Shown: in pieces, positions 59,463 through 64,000 of the stretch
Numbering within the stretch: position 1 is the first letter of the stretch
Layout of the letters: each line of letters starts with the position of its first letter
Assembly: GCA_947311845.1 (NCBI GenBank)
Contig: CAMZMU010000107.1
Span: forward strand, 42,345,983-42,409,982
DNA length: 64,000 nucleotides
DNA from: Poa pratensis
Taxonomy: Eukaryota > Streptophyta > Magnoliopsida > Poales > Poaceae
Reading direction: 5' to 3'
The notes under the pieces: generated by a model
Told to the model about the DNA's origin: nothing
Databases searched by the model: none
What the model saw: the letters and a program-made list of their open reading frames with translations, nothing else
Translations under genes and position numbers: made by a program

Positions 59463-62400
59463 TCACTCGATATAGGCAACGGTGCAGCCGTAGTTCAGGG
59501 GGCTCTCGTCCTCGATCTTGGCCACTCGGGGATGGCTGCGGAGGATGTCGAGCGCGCACTCCTTCACAGCCCCCGTGCCCATGCCATGGACGACGAAGAG
59601 GACCTGGTAAGACCGGCACCCGTCTATGGCCATCTGGAGCTCGTGGGACGCCTCCGCGACCCGCAGCCCCGCAGATCCACCGTGTTCCTCGACGTCTGCA
59701 CGGCCGGGGCAAACGAGACGCTGGCGCCCTGCGTAGCCCTGCCGGAGACCGCTTCAGCGTTCGTCCCTGACAGCGCAGGAGCAAAATTATATCATCAGAA
59801 GGAGAACATCAAGGAGGACAACTGGTCCCACCACGGGCAAGATTAAAAACAGGCCGTGATAATATACAATGTTGACCACTCCAATCATGCGCTTGCCTAT
59901 GCAGTGTCACAGTGCACTTCAGTTAAGGTGGATGCATGCACCAGTCTAGCTTAGCTTGCATGGACCGGTCTCTGGCCAGCCGAGCGCTTGTTGCTGCATC
60001 TACCCGAACTAAAGCCGAAATCATATCAATACCAGCAAGTCAGATTCAATGCATCCTGTAGGGCTCGAGCTAACCCGGTTTCCCTGAAATGCCATATTAA
60101 CACGCCACGTGTAGGACGGGGAGTGCGCCGACATAAAGTAGGATGGTAGATAAGCCATCAGTGTGTGGTTCTAACGACGATGGCCAGTCTGTTAGGGAAC
60201 ACATGATATTGATATCACTCTAACGGGTCATCCAGCCAAACTCAATAAAAAGGGACAATATATGCCAGCCTAAAGTTGAGTCCCTATATCGAGAAACTGG
60301 ATACGTTAGTGACTAGCCTATCTCTAACCCAGATTTGCTCAGCTGGTTAGAACTGAGAAGGAACCAGCAGCCCAAGAACACACCCAATGTCTACGAAGAA
60401 CAGTGAACTCTGGGCCAACTGATGAGTGTTAACCAGACATGCTTACCCGGCTCAGCCTACACATACTTGAATAGGCTCTGAGCACAACCTAGACGCGCGT
60501 GAGTGTCTCAGCAAAATATCAGTTGGCGTATCATTTGGCAGCCACAACAGTCAAGAGACGCCATTGATTATTTTCAGAGTTATCTAGATAAAATGTACTG
60601 GCAGATAAACTATGAAGGTGGGTACATTATAAAAAGGTTTCTAGAATATACCAAAACTATTACTCCCTCCGTTCCATAATTCTTGGTGTGGTGTGGTTTT
60701 AGTTCACCACGACAAGAATTATGGAACAGAGGGAGTATGTTGCATGCTAAGTGAAAACTAAAACTAGTAAAATAAATCTAAGTGGATGGTCTATTATAGA
60801 GCAGATGCAAAGCCCACCTTTCTTTGTACCGAAGAAGCTGCTGTTTCCTTGGTGTCTCTTTGGGCCAACTTCATCTTGTTATTCTTGGTCCGGGCCTTTA
60901 TTTTTCCATACTGAACAATACAGCTCCCATCTTCACTGAGTATCTCAACAACAGTAGCCGTACTTCCCCCTCCCAATCCTTCAACATACACTTTGTCTCC
61001 AATTTGTGGAATATAAGAATTCTTGTTTTCATCGTCACTGAAAGTAAACTCGGTTGGCTGATGGGCAGCAGCCAGTGAAGCAGTAGCAGCTTCTGCTTTC
61101 CTCATTGCTGAGTTGTACTGTTCAAGTTTTGAATTCTGAAGTTGAACTTCAAAGTTTTTGATTATTAGGTCCATCTGAGTCTTCACAAACTTCAACTCTT
61201 GTTGTACCTTCTGAGACTCTCTTGCCCTCAAAGCAGCTACTCGGTTATCTAGGTCATCGGCTTCTGAACGAATCTGGATGATCAATTATTACCTAGTAAG
61301 ATTTCAAGTGAAAGCACAAGGAAATACCTTTTCGAAGAAATACAATGCAAATGTTAAAACAGGTAGTAAGAGAGTTGTACCTCGTTGTAAAGACTCTCAA
61401 CATCTGAAAGAACAGATGCTGCTTCATTTGCCTGAGACTCCAGAAGGTTTCGTTCGTCTCGTAGAGAGTCGTAAAGTAAACCTTGACGTTCCTTTTGTTT
61501 ATCAGGCAATAATTTTTCGACCCATTCTTGTGCCCGATCAAGTATTTTCTGATCAAAACCAATTGACTTTGCAATGCTCAATGCATTTGAGTTACCAGTA
61601 CTGCCCCATAAAATTCGATATGTAGGTTTCAGAGTTTCCAAACAGAATTCCATTGCAGCATTCTCAAAACGATCATCAACAGATTTTAGACGACTTAGAT
61701 CAGCATAATGGGTTGTCACGATGGCCAGGTTTAGTCTACTAGCAAGATACTTCAAAATGCTGGTTGAAAGGGATACGCCTTCTGATGGATCAGTACCGCT
61801 GCCAATCTCATCAATAAGAACAAGAGAATCTTTTGATACAACTTGTGCAATCTTGCGAAGACGTGATATGTTCCCACTGAAGGTAGAGAGGCTATTCTCC
61901 AGCGACTTCAATCCAGAAAACAATTTGCATCAATAAGCATATTTGTCCCGCAAGTGATTAGAGAAACTCTCTTCAAAAGACAGAAACTACCTGGTGGTCA
62001 CCAATGTCTGCAAGAACCTGATCAAACCACGGAAGCCTAGGCCTTCCTTTGGCTGGGAAGAACATTCCAGCCTTTGACATCAGAGAGGCCAATCCCAAGG
62101 TCTTCATAGTAGCGGTTTTGCCTCCAGTGTTGGGTCCAGAGATCACAACTATCCTAGTATCAGTCTTCACATGCATGTCCAATGGAACAGGCATTGCAGA
62201 GACACTGTGTTCTTCAGAAAGCTGTCCATTCCCCACTTCAGCAGCTGATTCCTCCATGACTCCAAGAAACTGCTCAAGGAGCAAAGGATGCTGAATGCCC
62301 TCGATAAATACTGAACATGCGCTGCTTGGATCCAATTGACTACTGTTGTCCCTGTCACTGAAGGCTGGCCTCACACCATTTATCTGTAGGGCATATGAAC

Positions 62401-63978
62401 CTCTACCACACGCTAGGTCTAGCTCCAATATTTTCCCCATCAAATGCCTGATCTTCATCCGGGAATCTGCTATTCTTGAAGTTAGCAAGCCCAATACTGC
62501 CAGTTCCTCAGCTCTCTCATCACCTGCGAGTTTCACTTCCATGTTGTTCAGCTGGACAGCATCTCTTGGCTCCATAAAATACGTCGCGCCAGAGCCACTG
62601 GAGCTCAGAACAATTCCACCGGGGACCAAATGCTTGTGGGAAGCCTTAACACCAACACACATTCTAGAGCGGCGCTTAGTGACTAGAGGGCTATCAACCC
62701 CACCAGCCTGGAAGATCTTCGTGGATGTATCTCTCAACAGGGATTCTAACACGTCAGCGTTCGCCCTCCTTTCCTTGCGGATTGTTCCTAGTTTATCGCT
62801 GGCCCGATCAAGGACCATCGAAAGATTGGAGTCAAGGCAGAACTCTATCATTTTTACAAGTTCTGTCAAGAAGTCGCAGTCCTGCAGAATATCCAGAAGG
62901 GGAGAGTAGCTGCAGGGGCATGAATCAACAAGAAAATCTTAAGATCTTATGCCATCAGTAAAGTTATGCAATGCAAGCTAATGTGCACAACTCGATACTT
63001 GCACAGATTTCATGTTACTTGCACAGATAAACCTTATGAGTTACAATATTCACTAGACTAACTCAAATTCAGCAATGTGTGTTTCTACCAAATCACTACA
63101 GTACATTTTAGCTCGATCCCATTTCCACCCTTAAGCCGAACCAACCCCCTTACCTCCCATCGGCCATCTCCTCAACTGAATATCTTAAGATGTATAATTA
63201 TGCAATGCAGGCTGATTTGGTTAACTGGGAATTTTCCTTAAGGGGCACTGCATTCAAAATTTCAGCCGAACTTGCATGCACTTGCACAAACAAACCTTAC
63301 GAGCTAGAATCTTCACAAAACTAGCTTGAATTAACTGATGTTGTGTTTCTATCAAATCAGTGAGTAGTACATATATATTTTAGTTCTGATTCCATTTACA
63401 CACAACAACTAGGCTGAACCAACCTTCTTACCTCCCACGGGCGTCTCCTCGGCGAAGCCCTTCAATTCCTCAAACACCCCGCGCGCGGCCCGGAGGCTAC
63501 GCCCGACGCCGCATATCTCCCTCACGGTGAGCAGCCGGCCCCGGGCCGCCGCGGCGACGACTGCGGAAACGTCGCCCACGCCCTCGAAATCCAGCGGCGC
63601 CGACGACGACATCAATGCCACCGCAGCGGCGGTCTGCTCGAGCAGCCGCTCGCTCTCCTCCCGGCTCCGGCCGACGGGGACCCGGCCCTCCGCGCAGGCG
63701 GCGCGGCCCGCGGTGGTGGCGGCGAAGTCGGCCAGCCGCGCGCACACACCGCCCCACTCCAGCGCGGACTCCGTCTCCAGCCGCAGCTCCTCGGCCGCCT
63801 CCGGGATTTCCGACGGGGCGGGGGATGCGAGGGTTCGTGCGGCGGCGGCGGCCGTCCTGAAGCGTCGCGGCGGAGCGCGTGGAGTGCGTAGGAGGAGGGT
63901 GCGGAGGAAAACCCTAGAGGGGAGTCTGGACGGGAGTAGAAAGGTGAGGTTTGAGGTGGTGGTGGCAGCCATGGCCAT
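59463..63978 (-). CDS. MUTS2: MutS2-type ATPase with Smr domain, probably plastid, five exons
   Basis: Minus-strand exons: 63978-63432, 62909-61991, 61905-61381, 61273-60818, 59766-59463. The Ala/Arg/Ser-rich N-terminus looks like a transit peptide. The core has lever/clamp helices, Walker A GPNTGGKTAT (exon 2) and Walker B LVLIDEIGSGTDPSEG with the THYADL switch (exon 3). A coiled coil follows, with GDKVYVEGLGGGSTATVVEI (KOW-like) in exon 4. Exon 5 encodes the Smr nuclease-like domain: DLRG, then HGMGTG and NYGCTVAYIE at the end. MutS2 proteins act on branched DNA or collided ribosomes rather than mismatches. In exon 5 one base is missing near 59666 (ggggctgcgg for expected ggggcctgcgg), so HGMGTG lies in another frame. 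The exon 1/2 junction is also one base out of phase, which an extra G in gtgggag would fix. Confidence 0.88.
60663..60735. mobile_element. 73-bp mini-Stowaway in MutS2 intron 4
   Basis: Ends ctccctccgttccataattc and gaattatggaacagagggag are inverted, flanked by TA (60661-60662, 60736-60737). It is almost only terminal repeats with a short centre. Confidence 0.85.
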
Positions 63979-64000
63979 CGGAATGGGGCCGGAGGTCTCC

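Noticed and set aside
59154..59846. 230-codon plus-strand ORF
   Set aside because: It overlaps, antisense, the MutS2 Smr exon, which has clear family motifs.
1..64000. CRISPR arrays, rRNA, tRNA or prokaryotic systems
   Set aside because: Direct repeats found here are LTRs, a minisatellite or MITEs. I saw no spaced short repeats with unique spacers and no RNA gene I could support by eye. tRNAscan-SE would be decisive for tRNAs.

Overview
This window is nuclear DNA from a grass, most likely a Pooideae (cool-season) species. Genes have many introns and GC-rich coding exons, and they sit among Stowaway, Tourist, CACTA, Helitron, TRIM and Athila-type elements of kinds typical of grass genomes. 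No rRNA, tRNA, CRISPR or bacterial-style operon was recognised. The species assignment is inference.

Positions 1-20.2 kb are almost entirely nested transposable elements. Outside them lies one short gene, a secreted inhibitor-I9-only protein (621-1088, minus). An old minus-strand LTR element starts at 1979. It carries a double-CCHC gag and a second ORF with repeated Cys/His motifs. It was later interrupted by a 1.1-kb PIF/Harbinger-like element (target duplication TCA) and by a 9.0-kb Athila-like element (target duplication GCGCC) that lacks recognisable reverse transcriptase and integrase. Its right side is not a normal end. The internal region stops at 17404 and is followed by a second copy of the element's own left flank (17405-18004), then by a solo LTR with its own CTAAT target duplications. 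That solo LTR holds another solo LTR (18525-19404, duplication GGTCC). The arrangement looks like an unequal exchange between a full-length allele and a solo-LTR allele, or an assembly chimera of the two.

Positions 20.7-33.1 kb carry two plus-strand housekeeping genes. The first is a choline-transporter-like (SLC44) gene with ten exons. The second is an ABCE/RLI ribosome-recycling ATPase with eleven exons. Between them lie a GC-rich possible LINE remnant and a 745-bp retroposon with 14-bp target duplications. From 33.1 to 41.4 kb I see only element relics and AT-rich DNA.

Positions 41.4-51.2 kb hold an intronless U-box E3 ligase gene with a 307-bp TRIM element 118 bp upstream of its ATG. Two broken relatives follow: a promoter plus truncated U-box, and an inverted promoter-only copy. 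A CACTA element lies beside the first relic. A four-exon GDSL esterase gene at 49.0-50.4 kb has Asn in place of the usual catalytic His.

Positions 53.0-64.0 kb are minus-strand genes: a 15-exon MLO gene, a low-complexity repeated-family gene, and a five-exon MutS2 gene with a probable plastid transit peptide.

Several conserved exons and the young Athila element show single-base indels, nearly all one base short in a homopolymer or doublet. I read these mainly as residual long-read consensus errors, so apparent pseudogenisation here should be treated with caution. I did not find a new defence or regulatory system. The most unusual items are the rearranged LTR element, the Cys/His-repeat retrotransposon ORF, the GDSL active-site change and the dispersed U-box promoter copies.
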